Source: an uncultured Lachnobacterium sp. (GTDB taxonomy: Bacteria > Bacillota > Clostridia > Lachnospirales > Lachnospiraceae). From it: a stretch of 64,000 nucleotides of DNA. The notes under the pieces were generated by a model, which was not told where the DNA came from, did not search any database, and worked only from the letters and a program-made list of their open reading frames with translations. Position numbers and translations under genes: made by a program. The stretch is from positions 1-64,000 of the forward strand of contig URDU01000008.1 in the NCBI GenBank assembly GCA_900546625.1, written 5' to 3'. This document shows positions 1 to 9,978 of the stretch, piece after piece (the first letter of the stretch is position 1; the number at the start of each line of letters is the position of its first letter).

Positions 1-378
<378 letters not shown>

Positions 379-558
379 AAAGTTGATCTCAGTCAAGTTA
401 AACTTGGCTAATTCGTTCATTCAGATAAATCTGAATTTACTGTTTTAAAGGTCTTCAATTTTCATTGAAGCGTTCTGATTGATTCTCAAAATCTTTCAAG
501 GTTTCTCACTGTTCAGTTATCAATGTTCTTTGTTTTGCTCTCTTGCGACAGCTTGATT
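379..558 (-). other. pre-16S leader
   Basis: This is the AT-rich transcribed leader between the promoter-proximal start and the 16S 5' end. On the minus strand it contains a stretch resembling a Firmicutes rRNA antitermination (boxA-like) segment around 495-535 (AAAGAACATTGATAACTGAA). It also has small inverted repeats such as TTCAATGAAAATTGAA near 456-472 and AAATTCAGATTTATCTGAAT near 421-440, which may be RNase III or processing stems. No gene is seen. The role assignments are inferred from position. Confidence 0.6.
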
Positions 559-587
559 ATTCTATCAAATCGCTGTTCGTTTGTCAA
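559..587 (-). promoter_or_regulatory. rrn promoter P3 (proximal)
   Basis: Minus-strand sigma-A promoter with a perfect -35 TTGACA (582-587), 17-bp spacer and -10 TAGAAT (559-564). It is followed downstream by CAAGCTGTCGCAAGA, a word shared with the next promoter. Its location directly upstream of the 16S gene makes it the gene-proximal rrn promoter. Confidence 0.88.
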
Positions 588-645
588 GCACTTTTTTATT
601 TTTTTGAACTCTGTTTTAAGTTCTCTGTCTTGCGACAGCTTGTTT

Positions 646-674
646 ATTCTATCAAAATGTTTTTCATTTGTCAA
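646..674 (-). promoter_or_regulatory. rrn promoter P2
   Basis: The second tandem minus-strand promoter has -35 TTGACA (669-674), 17-bp spacer and -10 TAGAAT (646-651). It is a near duplicate of the proximal promoter, including the downstream CAAGCTGTCGCAAGA block, displaced by 87 bp. This suggests an internal duplication of the promoter segment. Confidence 0.88.
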
Positions 675-790
675 GAACTTTTTCACAACTTATTTAATCA
701 GCTTATTTCAAAGCAATATTATAAAGTCATGTCTGTAAATTGTAACTCACAAGCTCTACAACTCAATGTGTCCCGCGAGTCAGCTTTGAT

Positions 791-819
791 ATAATATCAT
801 CCCGGCACACATATGTCAA
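791..819 (-). promoter_or_regulatory. rrn promoter P1 (distal)
   Basis: The third promoter in the array has -35 TTGACA (814-819), 17-bp spacer and -10 TATTAT (791-796) on the minus strand. The spacer is GC-richer than in the two others and the downstream block is not shared, so it is not part of the same duplication. Confidence 0.75.
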
Positions 820-857
820 CGGATTTACTGCAATTAATTAAAGTAGTAAAACTATCT

Positions 858-886
858 TAAAAAACACAAATTTTCTAAATTGTCTG
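858..886 (-). terminator. weak terminator after radA
   Basis: On the minus strand an AT-rich imperfect stem (ACAATTT / AAATTTGT) is followed by a run of six T (859-864), just past the radA stop and before the rrn promoters. The stem is weak, so the call rests mostly on position and the T run. Confidence 0.4.
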
Positions 887-912
887 TTTATTATATACAA
901 TTCTCACAATTA

Positions 913-2283
913 CTATCTGACAGCCTCTATCGCTTCCTTGATATTTGCCACACCGACAATCTCAATTCCACTAATATGCGACACTCCTGCAAGACACACT
1001 TTGGGAACAATACACTTTTTAAAGCCAAGCTTCTTTGCCTCAGCAACACGCTGCTCGGACATGGTAACTCCGCGTACCTCTCCGCTTAAGCCCACCTCTC
1101 CAAAGCATATGGTATCCTCACGCACTATAATATCCTTTTTGCTTGATGCGATTGCAAGCACTATTCCAAGGTCTATCGCCGGTTCGTTCATCCTTATACC
1201 GCCTGCTATATTCACATAAGCGTCACAGTCTGACAGTGACAGGTTGGCTCTTTTTTCAAGGACCGCCATGAGTAGATTTACTTTATTATAATCTGTACCA
1301 TTTGCTGTACGCCTTGGATTATTAAAAAAGCTGTGACATACAAGAGCCTGTATCTCGAGAAGTATCGGGCGGCTTCCCTCTATGGAACATGTGACAATTG
1401 ATCCTGATGCTCCCTCGGGCTTACCGCTAAGCATATACTCCGATGGATTTTCCACCTCAACAAGCCCCTCCGCCTTCATTTCAAATACGCCTATCTCATT
1501 GGTCGAGCCAAATCTGTTCTTAACGCCTCTAAGTATCCTGTACGACTCATACCTGTCACCCTCAAAATAAAGCACAGTATCAACCATATGCTCCAACGTC
1601 CTCGGTCCCGCAACCGCACCATCCTTTGTCACATGTCCTACTATAAAAACAGAAATACCCAGAGTCTTTGCAAGCTGCATAAGCACTCCGGTTGTCTCCC
1701 TGACCTGTGATACACTGCCCGGTGCCGACGCTATCTCCTCATTGTACATAGTCTGGATGGAATCTATTACAACAACCTCCGGTTTTTTTCGTTGAATCAC
1801 GTCCTTTGCTATATCAAGACTTGTCTCACATAAAAGCTCCAGTGAATCCGTAAAATCACCAAGTCTGTCGGCACGCATCTTTATCTGATGCAGGGATTCC
1901 TCACCTGACACATAAAGTAATGGCACCTTTTTTTGTGAAAGTTCCCTGCATACCTGAAGTAGAAGCGTGGATTTTCCTATACCCGGGTCTCCTCCCACAA
2001 GCACAAGTGACCCTCTCACAATTCCTCCACCAAGCACTCTGTCAAACTCGGCTATACCTGTCACTATACGCTCCTCTTTCTCGCTTATTACTGCCGAAAG
2101 AGGCAGAACCTGTGCCGACTTTGATTCTTTTTTTACTTTTCCCGACGAGCTTATCGACTTTTTATCTACGGTTTCCTCTACAAATGTATTCCATTCCTTA
2201 CAGGCCGGGCACTGTCCCATCCATTTTGCCGATTCATAACCACATTCCTGGCAGAAAAATACAGAGGTCTTTCCTTTTGCCAT
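913..2283 (-). CDS. radA: DNA repair protein RadA
   Basis: 457-residue RadA, an ATP-dependent branch-migration protein of recombinational repair. The N-terminal zinc finger is CxxC-x10-CxxC (C11, C14, C25, C28). The RecA-like ATPase has Walker A GGDPGIGKST near residues 97-106 and the RadA signature KNRFG at 255-259. The C-terminal third is the Lon-protease-like domain. Length matches the family. An in-frame start eight codons upstream exists, but ATG at 2283 has AAAGGAG seven bases before it and gives the conserved MAKGK-type start. It is the last gene of the run that includes clpC, a common Firmicutes association. The terminator in its upstream gap suggests at least part of its expression is separate. 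Confidence 0.96.
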   Translation of the reverse strand: MAKGKTSVFFCQECGYESAKWMGQCPACKEWNTFVEETVDKKSISSSGKVKKESKSAQVLPLSAVISEKEERIVTGIAEFDRVLGGGIVRGSLVLVGGDPGIGKSTLLLQVCRELSQKKVPLLYVSGEESLHQIKMRADRLGDFTDSLELLCETSLDIAKDVIQRKKPEVVVIDSIQTMYNEEIASAPGSVSQVRETTGVLMQLAKTLGISVFIVGHVTKDGAVAGPRTLEHMVDTVLYFEGDRYESYRILRGVKNRFGSTNEIGVFEMKAEGLVEVENPSEYMLSGKPEGASGSIVTCSIEGSRPILLEIQALVCHSFFNNPRRTANGTDYNKVNLLMAVLEKRANLSLSDCDAYVNIAGGIRMNEPAIDLGIVLAIASSKKDIIVREDTICFGEVGLSGEVRGVTMSEQRVAEAKKLGFKKCIVPKVCLAGVSHISGIEIVGVANIKEAIEAVR

Positions 2284-2302
2284 ATTGTTCTCCTTTATAA
2301 AA

Positions 2303-2330
2303 TACAAAAAGCCCGGCTTTCACCGGGCTA
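2303..2330 (-). terminator. intrinsic terminator between the small conserved gene and radA
   Basis: On the minus strand AGCCCGG and CCGGGCT pair around a short loop (2310-2329) and are followed by TTTTTGTATTTT. It lies directly after the stop of the 137-residue protein and before the radA ribosome binding site. It should end or attenuate transcription from the clpC side. Confidence 0.85.
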
Positions 2331-2340
2331 AAAATATGCT

Positions 2341-2754
2341 CTATTTTCTTGATACTTTGATATCGACTGAATCAACACCCTCAAGCTCTACGCTTAAGCT
2401 GAGCTTGCCACCGAGATTTGTCTTCATAGTACCTGCAACAGCTCCAGCTATATCAATTTCGTACTCTGTCTCCTCTTCAAGGCCAAGAGTAATCTGAGCA
2501 TCCTCAGGTCCCTCCACAGTAAATGTCACTGTATCAGCAGTCTCCTCGAAATCCATAACCGCTGTTCCCGGAACAGACTCGTATACAAAGAGTCCGTTTC
2601 TTTCGAGCTTTGTAATCTCCTTAAAGGTCTTTACCTTGTAGATATCTCCATCCTTCTCAAAATTATCAAGCTTTGCCTTTGCAGCCAATGTATAATCTCC
2701 GAAGCTGAGCTTTCCGTTTTCCTCAGTACGGATTAATTCACTTATTACAGCCAT
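2341..2754 (-). CDS. conserved hypothetical protein (Lachnospiraceae-type, 137 aa)
   Basis: Small soluble protein without signal peptide or membrane segment. It starts MAVISELIRTEENGKLSFGD and contains the phrases VYESVPGTAV and EGPEDAQITLGLEEETEYE. Similar proteins are common in Lachnospiraceae and are sometimes labelled endosialidase-like; I see no catalytic motif supporting that name and do not assign a function. The predicted content is mostly beta strand, with alternating hydrophobic and charged residues. GGGAGGA lies five bases before the ATG. It sits between clpC and radA on the same strand and ends in a strong terminator. Confidence 0.8.
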   Translation of the reverse strand: MAVISELIRTEENGKLSFGDYTLAAKAKLDNFEKDGDIYKVKTFKEITKLERNGLFVYESVPGTAVMDFEETADTVTFTVEGPEDAQITLGLEEETEYEIDIAGAVAGTMKTNLGGKLSLSVELEGVDSVDIKVSRK

Positions 2755-2801
2755 TTTTATCCTCCCGTAGCTATATTGATATATTAATTATAAATCCAAT
2801 T

Positions 2802-5240
2802 CTACTCAACAGTCAATGAAATTTGTTTGTTTTTCGTAGAAATTATTACCTTATCGCCGCGCTTAATTTTACCGGTAATAATATCCTCTGACATACGGTC
2901 TTCAATCTCCTCCTGAAGTTTTCGTTTAAGAGGTCTTGCGCCATATTTTCTGTCATAGGCTTTGTCCACGATAAAGGATTTTGCACTGTCGCGCACTGTG
3001 AGTTCTATATCAAGCTGTTCTTTACAGCGTTTCTTAAGCTCCTTTACAAGAAGTGTCACTATATGCTTCATATCATCCTTGTTGAGAGCTCTAAATACAA
3101 TAGTCTCGTCAATTCGGTTCAAAAACTCAGGTTTAAATATACGGCGGACCTCCTCCATGACATTGTTCTTCATACGCTCGTGATCCTGCTTTTCATCCTC
3201 ACCAGCGCCAAAGCCAAGGCGCTTTGGTTCTATAATAGAAGAAGCTCCTGCATTTGATGTCATGATGATTATTGTATTCTTGAAATCAACCGTGCGCCCC
3301 TGTGAATCAGTGATTCTACCATCATCAAGCACCTGTAAAAGTATATTGAACACATCAGGATGTGCTTTTTCTATCTCATCAAACAGTATAACAGAAAAAG
3401 GATTGCGTCTGACCTTCTCCGAGAGCTGTCCGCCCTCCTCATGGCCCACATATCCCGGTGGTGAACCAATCATCTTTGAAACACTGTGCTTTTCCATGTA
3501 CTCTGACATGTCAACACGTATCATGGCATCTTCTTTGCCAAAGACAGCCTCAGCAAGCGCCTTTGACACCTCCGTCTTGCCTACTCCTGTCGGTCCCAAA
3601 AACAGAAATGAGCCAATCGGCTTCTTAGGATCCTTTAAACCAACACGGCCTCGTCTGACAGCCTTTGCGACAGCAGAAACAGCCTCCTCTTGTCCTATTA
3701 CACGCTTGTGAAGTATCTGTTCAAGCTTTGCAAGTCGTCCTGCCTCTGACTCTGTAAGCTTATTTACAGGTATTTTTGTCCATCCCGATACTACATCCGC
3801 TATCTCGTTTTCACCGACTACAGGCTGATTTTTTGCTCCTGTGCGGTGATTTTTCCTGATAAGCTTCTGCTGCTTATTTTCAAGCTCTTTCTTTTCTGAC
3901 ATAAGTGCGCTTGCACCTGTGATATCTCCTTTCGACAAAGCATCTTCCACCAGACTCTGCTTATCTGTTATCTCTTTTTTCAGGGCAAGAAGCTCGTCAG
4001 AGGATGTCAGATTTTTTAGCCTGATTCTGGCTGCTGCTTCATCCATCAGGTCTATCGCCTTATCCGGTAAAAATCTGTCATTTATATATCGTGCAGACAG
4101 ATTTACTGCAGCTTTCACTCCATCATCAGTGATGCTGACACCATGATGCTTCTCATAGAGGCCTTTTAAGCCTGTGAGTATCTCTATTGTCTCATCAACA
4201 CCCGGCTCCTCAACCATAACAGGCTGAAAACGGCGCTCAAGCGCAGCATCCTTTTCCACATATTTACGGTATTCTTCTATGGTAGTGGCACCGATTACCT
4301 GTACCTCTCCTCTGGCAAGCGCAGGCTTTAATATGTTAGATGCATCTAACGAGCCCTCTGCTCCTCCGGCTCCTATTATAGTGTGAAGCTCATCAATGAA
4401 AAGCAGTACATTTTTGGCATTTGAAACCTCGCTTATCACCTTCTTGATGCGCTCCTCAAACTCACCACGATACTTTGATTTGGCGACAAGTCCGGACATA
4501 TCAAGAGAAACAAGTCTCTTTCCCAAAAGAATATCAGGTACATTGCCACTGACTATATCCTGTGCAAGCCCTTCCACTATAGCAGTCTTGCCCACTCCCG
4601 GCTCTCCGATCAGACACGGATTATTTTTACCACGGCGGCAAAGTATCTGGATAACGCGCTCCATCTCCTTTTTCCTGCCTATAACAGGGTCAAGAAGCCC
4701 TGCCTCTGCCATATCCGTCAAATCTCTCGAATACTGGTCTAATACAGGTGTCGCAGAGCTGTACGAGGTATTGTAGCTTTTCATCAAATCCCTGTATGCA
4801 GAAGGATCCTCTCCCATTGCACCAAGTATATCTATAAACAGCTTCTGGCTGTTGACACCCATGGTGTTTAAAAGTCTCGCAGCCGCACAGTCTCCCTGCA
4901 GTACTATAGCCATGAGCAGGTGTTCTGTACCTATCTCGTTGCACTCAAATCTATCGGCTTCCTCGGATGCACGCTCCAATACTCTCTGCGTCCTTGGTGA
5001 ATAGCCGTCCCTGTCCAGCACTTCGATGTCATCCCCCGGTGAAATCAGGTCCTCAATCATCGAAATAAGCTTATCATACTCCACATTGCAGGCTGTAAGA
5101 ACCTCTGCTGCCACACCGGTTCCCTCTTTTATAAGGCCAGCCAGTATGTGCTCTGTTCCAACATAGCTGTAATTCATTTTCTTTGATATACGTGCAGCCA
5201 AATCTATTGCTTTTTTAGCCTTACTTGTATATGGTTTCAA
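2802..5240 (-). CDS. clpC: ClpC, Hsp100 AAA+ unfoldase
   Basis: ClpC-type unfoldase that delivers substrates to ClpP. It has two N-terminal Clp_N repeats (about residues 1-140), a first AAA+ module with Walker [10 protein letters not shown] near 210, a middle coiled region near 400-470, and a second AAA+ module with Walker [10 protein letters not shown] near 545 and [15 protein letters not shown]-terminal ClpB-D2-small domain follows. Start choice: an ATG six codons upstream (5258) has no ribosome binding site, whereas TTG at 5240 has GGAGG seven bases before it, inside the first six codons of the longer form. The shorter protein begins [11 protein letters not shown], as ClpC usually does. 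No mcsA/mcsB/ctsR genes lie upstream; a membrane protein gene ends 26 bases before it. Confidence 0.95.
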   Translation of the reverse strand: MKPYTSKAKKAIDLAARISKKMNYSYVGTEHILAGLIKEGTGVAAEVLTACNVEYDKLISMIEDLISPGDDIEVLDRDGYSPRTQRVLERASEEADRFECNEIGTEHLLMAIVLQGDCAAARLLNTMGVNSQKLFIDILGAMGEDPSAYRDLMKSYNTSYSSATPVLDQYSRDLTDMAEAGLLDPVIGRKKEMERVIQILCRRGKNNPCLIGEPGVGKTAIVEGLAQDIVSGNVPDILLGKRLVSLDMSGLVAKSKYRGEFEERIKKVISEVSNAKNVLLFIDELHTIIGAGGAEGSLDASNILKPALARGEVQVIGATTIEEYRKYVEKDAALERRFQPVMVEEPGVDETIEILTGLKGLYEKHHGVSITDDGVKAAVNLSARYINDRFLPDKAIDLMDEAAARIRLKNLTSSDELLALKKEITDKQSLVEDALSKGDITGASALMSEKKELENKQQKLIRKNHRTGAKNQPVVGENEIADVVSGWTKIPVNKLTESEAGRLAKLEQILHKRVIGQEEAVSAVAKAVRRGRVGLKDPKKPIGSFLFLGPTGVGKTEVSKALAEAVFGKEDAMIRVDMSEYMEKHSVSKMIGSPPGYVGHEEGGQLSEKVRRNPFSVILFDEIEKAHPDVFNILLQVLDDGRITDSQGRTVDFKNTIIIMTSNAGASSIIEPKRLGFGAGEDEKQDHERMKNNVMEEVRRIFKPEFLNRIDETIVFRALNKDDMKHIVTLLVKELKKRCKEQLDIELTVRDSAKSFIVDKAYDRKYGARPLKRKLQEEIEDRMSEDIITGKIKRGDKVIISTKNKQISLTVE

Positions 5241-5265
5241 GTCATATCCTCCAGTCATATATTCA

Positions 5266-7386
5266 CTAATTTAAATCGATGAACTGTAAATCGTCATCTT
5301 CGCTGTCATCTTCATTTACATTATCTGTTTTAATAGCATTATTATCATAGACAGCCGATTTTTCATTGTCGTCCTCCGAACCGTCAGCTACAGTCTCAGA
5401 CGGCTTATTTCCCTCATTGACAAATCCATCAATTGCCCTTTGAAGCTGATTCTTTAAAGCATCCTCATCAACATCGTTTTCTGTGTCAGAAACGTTTACC
5501 TGCTTCGAATCCTCTTTTAAAGCAAAATCAGACTTGTCATTTTCAGCTGCTTTCTTTAAATCAGATGTAATTTCTACGGTTCTTCCGACATAGGATGCAT
5601 CGGCTGCTTCTGTACTTTCCGTATTTTCGTCTGATTCCAAAAGCTCATCTGTCTGTGATTCTTCAGCCGTTTCCTGAAGCTCATCTACCTGTGACTCTTC
5701 AACAGGTTCCTGAAGCTCATCTACCTGTGACTCTTCAACAGGTTCCTGAATCTCATCTATCTGTGACTCTTCAGCCGGTTCCTGAGCATCATCATTAGCT
5801 TCTATATCATTCTCTTCATCACTATTTTCTTCATTATCCTCCGCTATAGTGTCATCTTCTATAACATTGTCTTCTATATCATTATCCTCTATATCGAGTT
5901 CTTTGGTATCGTCTTCTTCATCATCTTCATCATTTGCTGTGCGCTTCTTATTTTTCACAACAACCACAAGAAGAAGTAATGCCAGAATAATGATAACAAG
6001 AATAAGTATTGCGGCTAAAACGAGATATTTATTGGCAATTCCCGGAACAAGCTCACTCTTTACCGCATCGTTTTCTTCCTGCGCCACGGTAGATGTACTG
6101 AGCTCGGTCCTCATATATGTGCCATCTACGCTATCATATGTATACCAGCCACTCTCACCATTGTCATTTATGGCGTATACGAGGTAAAAATCCTTTGTCT
6201 TATCATCTGTTTTTTCGGCTTTGGTCTGGTAGGCAGTTGCCACACCCTTGCCCTCTATGGAGAGCGAGACCTCATTATATCCTTCAGGCACATCATCCAC
6301 CTTAGGCAGTAAAACTACGATAAAATGTGACTCGGAATTGATACGGACATACTCATACGCTGCATTCTGGGCAGCATCATATACAAAAAGCCCATTGCCG
6401 CTTTCTGACTGTAAATACACAAGTGTGATATCACCAAAGGTACCATGAAGGGTATTGTATTCAAGGCCGTCAATCACTGTCTTTGAGTGCTCAAAGCCTT
6501 CAGGAACAACATCCTCAGGAATGTCATTTACCATAGTCCACTCTGTGCCATTTATATTGAACTTCTTCCAGTTATCCTGCTTATCCGCATTCTCCGGATC
6601 ATCCTCGGCTCTTCTGGTAACTACTATATTGTATGTGCTCGTGCTGCCGTCCTCTGCTGTCACAACAACACTTACTGTATTCTCTCCAACCTCAAGCGAA
6701 TCATTGCCTGTGACAGATGTCACACTCGCCTTTGAATCAGCCGGATTTGCTGTAACCGCAAGGCTTGAACAGCTGTAATCTACTGTAGCTGTGTAATCCT
6801 TTGTCGCAGCAGCAAACTCAGGTGAAAGTGTACCTGCTGAAATAACAAGTGAGCCAAGAGATGCGTTTGAGGATTTCTTTTCCTCTTTGTTTTCATTATC
6901 TTTATTTGCATCGCTGTCATTTCCTGTATTGCTGCCTGAATTGTCCTTGTTATCCTTGTTGCTGTTTGAATCGTTGTTTGATGAAGCACTTGTTACGGTC
7001 ACATTCGTGCTGGCACCTGTGATTGTACCTCCGGCATCGTTACCCTCTGCATCTCCTACTACTGTACAATACGCCTTTATAGTACAGCTTCCTGCGCCCT
7101 TCGCCGTAAATGAAAACGACTGCGATGTAGGATATCCGGCAGCGTCACCAATATTTGCCACACCGTCTCCTCCGTTACTCAGCACTCCCTCGTCAGAGCT
7201 TGAGATAACTACTGTACCAAAATATCCTGACGGCATAGAAACCGTCACCTTGACTGTTTTTCCAACAGCTACAGAGCTTGAGCTGACACTTAATCCAAGT
7301 CCCTGCGCATATACATGCTCGGCAGGTGCGAAAACAAGCAGCACCGCCATAACAAGTGATAATATACATCCAAATAATTTCTTCAT
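5266..7386 (-). CDS. secreted/membrane protein with cadherin-like domain and acidic repetitive cytoplasmic tail
   Basis: 706-residue predicted single-pass membrane protein. It has a signal peptide (residues 1-28), an Ig-like beta domain (about 30-130) and an Asn/Asp/Lys-rich linker. Next come a cadherin-like beta-sandwich (about 175-260; LGSLVISAGTLSPEF to TYNIVVTRR), a further beta domain, a transmembrane segment near 455-480 (LVLAAILILVIIILALLLL) and a very acidic tail of about 220 residues. That tail has four 12-residue repeats of the form EPVEESQVDELQ and ends DDDLQFIDLN. ATG at 7386 is preferred over the in-frame GTG at 7398 because GAGG lies six bases before it. The same cadherin-like domain occurs in the next gene upstream, suggesting a shared cell-surface process. 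No enzyme motif was recognised. Confidence 0.85.
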   Translation of the reverse strand: MKKLFGCILSLVMAVLLVFAPAEHVYAQGLGLSVSSSSVAVGKTVKVTVSMPSGYFGTVVISSSDEGVLSNGGDGVANIGDAAGYPTSQSFSFTAKGAGSCTIKAYCTVVGDAEGNDAGGTITGASTNVTVTSASSNNDSNSNKDNKDNSGSNTGNDSDANKDNENKEEKKSSNASLGSLVISAGTLSPEFAAATKDYTATVDYSCSSLAVTANPADSKASVTSVTGNDSLEVGENTVSVVVTAEDGSTSTYNIVVTRRAEDDPENADKQDNWKKFNINGTEWTMVNDIPEDVVPEGFEHSKTVIDGLEYNTLHGTFGDITLVYLQSESGNGLFVYDAAQNAAYEYVRINSESHFIVVLLPKVDDVPEGYNEVSLSIEGKGVATAYQTKAEKTDDKTKDFYLVYAINDNGESGWYTYDSVDGTYMRTELSTSTVAQEENDAVKSELVPGIANKYLVLAAILILVIIILALLLLVVVVKNKKRTANDEDDEEDDTKELDIEDNDIEDNVIEDDTIAEDNEENSDEENDIEANDDAQEPAEESQIDEIQEPVEESQVDELQEPVEESQVDELQETAEESQTDELLESDENTESTEAADASYVGRTVEITSDLKKAAENDKSDFALKEDSKQVNVSDTENDVDEDALKNQLQRAIDGFVNEGNKPSETVADGSEDDNEKSAVYDNNAIKTDNVNEDDSEDDDLQFIDLN
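5643..5786 (-). repeat. four tandem 36-bp repeats inside a coding region
   Basis: Four consecutive 36-bp units encode 12-residue repeats (EPVEESQVDELQ with variants) in the acidic tail of the membrane protein. The two middle units are nearly identical at the DNA level and the outer two are diverged. The tract is in frame, so changes in repeat number would lengthen the tail without a frameshift. Confidence 0.9.
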
Positions 7387-7402
7387 ATTTTTCCTCACAT
7401 TT

Positions 7403-9766
7403 CTAATTCTGCGATATCTTTGATTTGCCCAGTATGTGTCTGTTCATGATTATCATATCAAGGGCATTTCCACCATCGCCCTTTCTGTTAGCATCAGCTG
7501 CCTCCAGATAAGCACCTGTGAGTGTTCCCTTTCCTAAAATATGTCTGTTGAGCTTAATCATATCAAGTGCATTTACAGCACCGTCACCATTGATATCTCC
7601 ATATATAACAATATCATATGTCTTTTTCAGGTTACCTGATGCGTCATAAACAGCCACTTTATTGCCTGTTGCAACCTTTCCGCTGTTTTCTGAGCCTGAG
7701 CTTGTCAGAAGCTTTACAGCTCCTGATGCTGATACTGCTATATTCTTCACAAAATCAGCTGCACCGGTTCCCGGCTCAATGCCTGTAATGTAAGTGCCTA
7801 TACTGTATTTACCTGATGTAATATTTACATCTGTATTATTCTGGTTATTATTGCCACCGGAATTATTATTATCTGCCGGCGCCGCCTGCCTGTTAATATT
7901 GATAGTGTATGTTCTTGTATCACCGCTTTGCGACTTGCAATTTACCTTTATTGTATTATTTCCGACAGCAAGCGAATAGCTTCCTGTGCCAGAAACGCCA
8001 CTGTTACCCGATACCGCATCTGCAGAAACAGTCACTGAGCTTATTGCATTTGAAACAACAGCAGAATAGCTTGTGGTCGCTCCATTGAAGGCCGGTGTGA
8101 GTGCTACTCCGCTTATTGCAAGCGACTGCAGATAGTTATTGGTATCACCGGCTTTATTAAAGCCCACTGCTGATGATGGCATATTATTGTATACAGGTAT
8201 TTTGAATACGAAGGCCTGATTCTTGTCTGAATATCCCTTGGCCAGGCTCTGCCCCTCAGTAAGTGCAGCTGTGACATTGCCCATATACTGATGGAAATAC
8301 AGTGAGCTTGTATTTACTACATTAAACTTCTCAAAATACAGTGTATTCTGGCCTTTATTGATATAGTTGCTGCCCACCTTTACCGCTCCGCCGCTTATAG
8401 ACTTTGCTCTTGTATTCCAGCCCTGCTTCTTTGCGAAGGACAATCCGTTTTTATAAATCTGGTCTTTCGTGCTTCCGGTTGCACTAAAATTAAAATAATT
8501 ATAATACCCTTCGTATCCGGAATATGTACCCGAAATAAGAGGGCTCGTTCCCTTTTGTCCCTGCTCCTGCTTTATACGCGATGCTATATGGTACGCACTT
8601 ACTCCACTGCTCTTTGCCACATCCATGAATGTGCTTGCATAATTGATTTTCTCGCCATTGTTGGAATAGGTCTTTGTGCCCTCCATAAATGTGCCTTTTA
8701 TTATGGACTGAACACCTGCAATCGCCTCGTTTGGACTGTATGCAAGGCTTTGGAACTGAAAAATATTGGTCTCATCAAGGAAATTCCTTGGATCCATGAG
8801 ATAAGCAATATAAGCACTGCTTGCTGACACCCAGCCCGGCTCATACTCAATCCACGTATTTGTTGACCAGTTATATGCTCCGGCAGCTGTCGATTTCTTG
8901 GCACTGTCCGCTGATTTGGATACCAGATTAAGTCCGTTTACACTCTCATTTTCAATCACCGTATTCCAATTCAGCCCTGTATTTACAGCCTCAAATGTCC
9001 AGCCTGGATACTTATTGTGAAGTGCTGTGAGGTTTGGGATATAGCTGTCAGGAAAGCCTGCATTCTTCATAGTCGTGACAAAATCAGTATTGTCTCCGCT
9101 ATTATTGTATGTCACCTTTATGTATGTGCTGATAGTCCAGCCCGTAAATGCCTTGCCGTTTAACGTACCCTTGACATTGTACCAGACCACACCGTTTACC
9201 TTTGTCTCTCCGATTATGTCAACCTGATGGTTCCAGTCGAGCGAGACAACCTTTGTAGTGCCGGATGTGCCTGCTGCATTACGGACATACACATTTTTAC
9301 CTGTAATCATGCCGGTAGCATATGCTCCAGATGCGGTTGCAAGGGCAAGCTGCTCCTCATTATTCTGCTGTATGGCATCCGCATTGCCTGTGTCTGCCGA
9401 AGCATCCCCTGTCACTGCATTGTCTGATGCAGCTGTGCCGGTACCTGCTGATACAAAATCAGACCTGATATAGCTGACACACTCCTCGTTATTTGCTGCC
9501 AGATTGTACTTTGCCTTGTACCACACCTTGCCATCTGCACCTGTGGTCTGCTCAAGAATAGTGATATCCTTGCCGTTTGACAGCTTGTGCTCCAGCTCAT
9601 ATTCTGTTCCCGGTCCGCTTCTCGCCGCTACCCAGTATCTCTCATCACATACAACCTTCGCCGCCTGGTCCGCATAGACTGCCATGCTGCTGTATGGCAC
9701 TATGTCACCTGCGACTAATGACAATGTAACGGCAGAGGCTGCCAGAAATTTATTTATCTTTATCAT
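7403..9766 (-). CDS. secreted SH3/glucosaminidase (GH73-like) protein with cadherin-like and dockerin domains
   Basis: About 787-residue exported protein. It has a signal peptide, two SH3-like repeats (about residues 35-105 and 155-220; YWVAARSGPGTEYE, NVYVRNAAGTSGTTKV), a glucosaminidase-type lysozyme-like domain (about 300-520; IASRIKQEQGQKG, YYNYFNFSATG), a cadherin-like beta-sandwich (about 545-630) and a C-terminal type I dockerin. The dockerin has one good calcium loop (GDINGDGAVNALDMI) and one degenerate loop (ADANRKGDGGNALDMI), each followed by NRHILGK. It should cleave peptidoglycan glycan strands and could be docked by a cohesin, although no cohesin is seen here. ATG at 9766 follows an in-frame TTG. 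A consensus promoter lies at 9819-9847. Confidence 0.9.
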   Translation of the reverse strand: MIKINKFLAASAVTLSLVAGDIVPYSSMAVYADQAAKVVCDERYWVAARSGPGTEYELEHKLSNGKDITILEQTTGADGKVWYKAKYNLAANNEECVSYIRSDFVSAGTGTAASDNAVTGDASADTGNADAIQQNNEEQLALATASGAYATGMITGKNVYVRNAAGTSGTTKVVSLDWNHQVDIIGETKVNGVVWYNVKGTLNGKAFTGWTISTYIKVTYNNSGDNTDFVTTMKNAGFPDSYIPNLTALHNKYPGWTFEAVNTGLNWNTVIENESVNGLNLVSKSADSAKKSTAAGAYNWSTNTWIEYEPGWVSASSAYIAYLMDPRNFLDETNIFQFQSLAYSPNEAIAGVQSIIKGTFMEGTKTYSNNGEKINYASTFMDVAKSSGVSAYHIASRIKQEQGQKGTSPLISGTYSGYEGYYNYFNFSATGSTKDQIYKNGLSFAKKQGWNTRAKSISGGAVKVGSNYINKGQNTLYFEKFNVVNTSSLYFHQYMGNVTAALTEGQSLAKGYSDKNQAFVFKIPVYNNMPSSAVGFNKAGDTNNYLQSLAISGVALTPAFNGATTSYSAVVSNAISSVTVSADAVSGNSGVSGTGSYSLAVGNNTIKVNCKSQSGDTRTYTININRQAAPADNNNSGGNNNQNNTDVNITSGKYSIGTYITGIEPGTGAADFVKNIAVSASGAVKLLTSSGSENSGKVATGNKVAVYDASGNLKKTYDIVIYGDINGDGAVNALDMIKLNRHILGKGTLTGAYLEAADANRKGDGGNALDMIIMNRHILGKSKISQN

Positions 9767-9818
9767 CAAATCCCATCTTTCTTATGTGCATTGTTTACAT
9801 TAATCTATTATCCATTTA

Positions 9819-9847
9819 ATTATAATAGAATATGACCTTTGTATCAA
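9819..9847 (-). promoter_or_regulatory. promoter of the dockerin/clpC/radA run
   Basis: Minus-strand TTGATA (9842-9847), 17-bp spacer, TATAAT (9819-9824), about 50 bases before the dockerin-protein start. It is the best promoter seen upstream of the series running to radA. Confidence 0.75.
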
Positions 9848-9887
9848 TGTATTCGGCAGAAATTTATTATTTTTTTATTAATAATAT

Positions 9888-9933
9888 AAAAACTCCCTTC
9901 AACGTTCAGCTCATGCTTACGTTTCAGGGAGTT
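9888..9933 (-). terminator. intrinsic terminator after the DUF1002 gene
   Basis: On the minus strand AACTCCCT (9926-9933) pairs with AGGGAGTT (9891-9898), extended by AACGT pairing within the loop, and is followed by TTTATATT. It separates the DUF1002 operon from the dockerin-protein promoter. Confidence 0.85.
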
Positions 9934-9978
9934 GTCTGATTCATATTCTGCTTATTTTTACTGTATTCGGTCACTTCT

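Noticed and set aside
5643..5786. Regular 36-bp repeats suggesting a CRISPR array
   Set aside because: The units are contiguous without spacers and encode in-frame 12-residue repeats of a protein; no cas genes are present.
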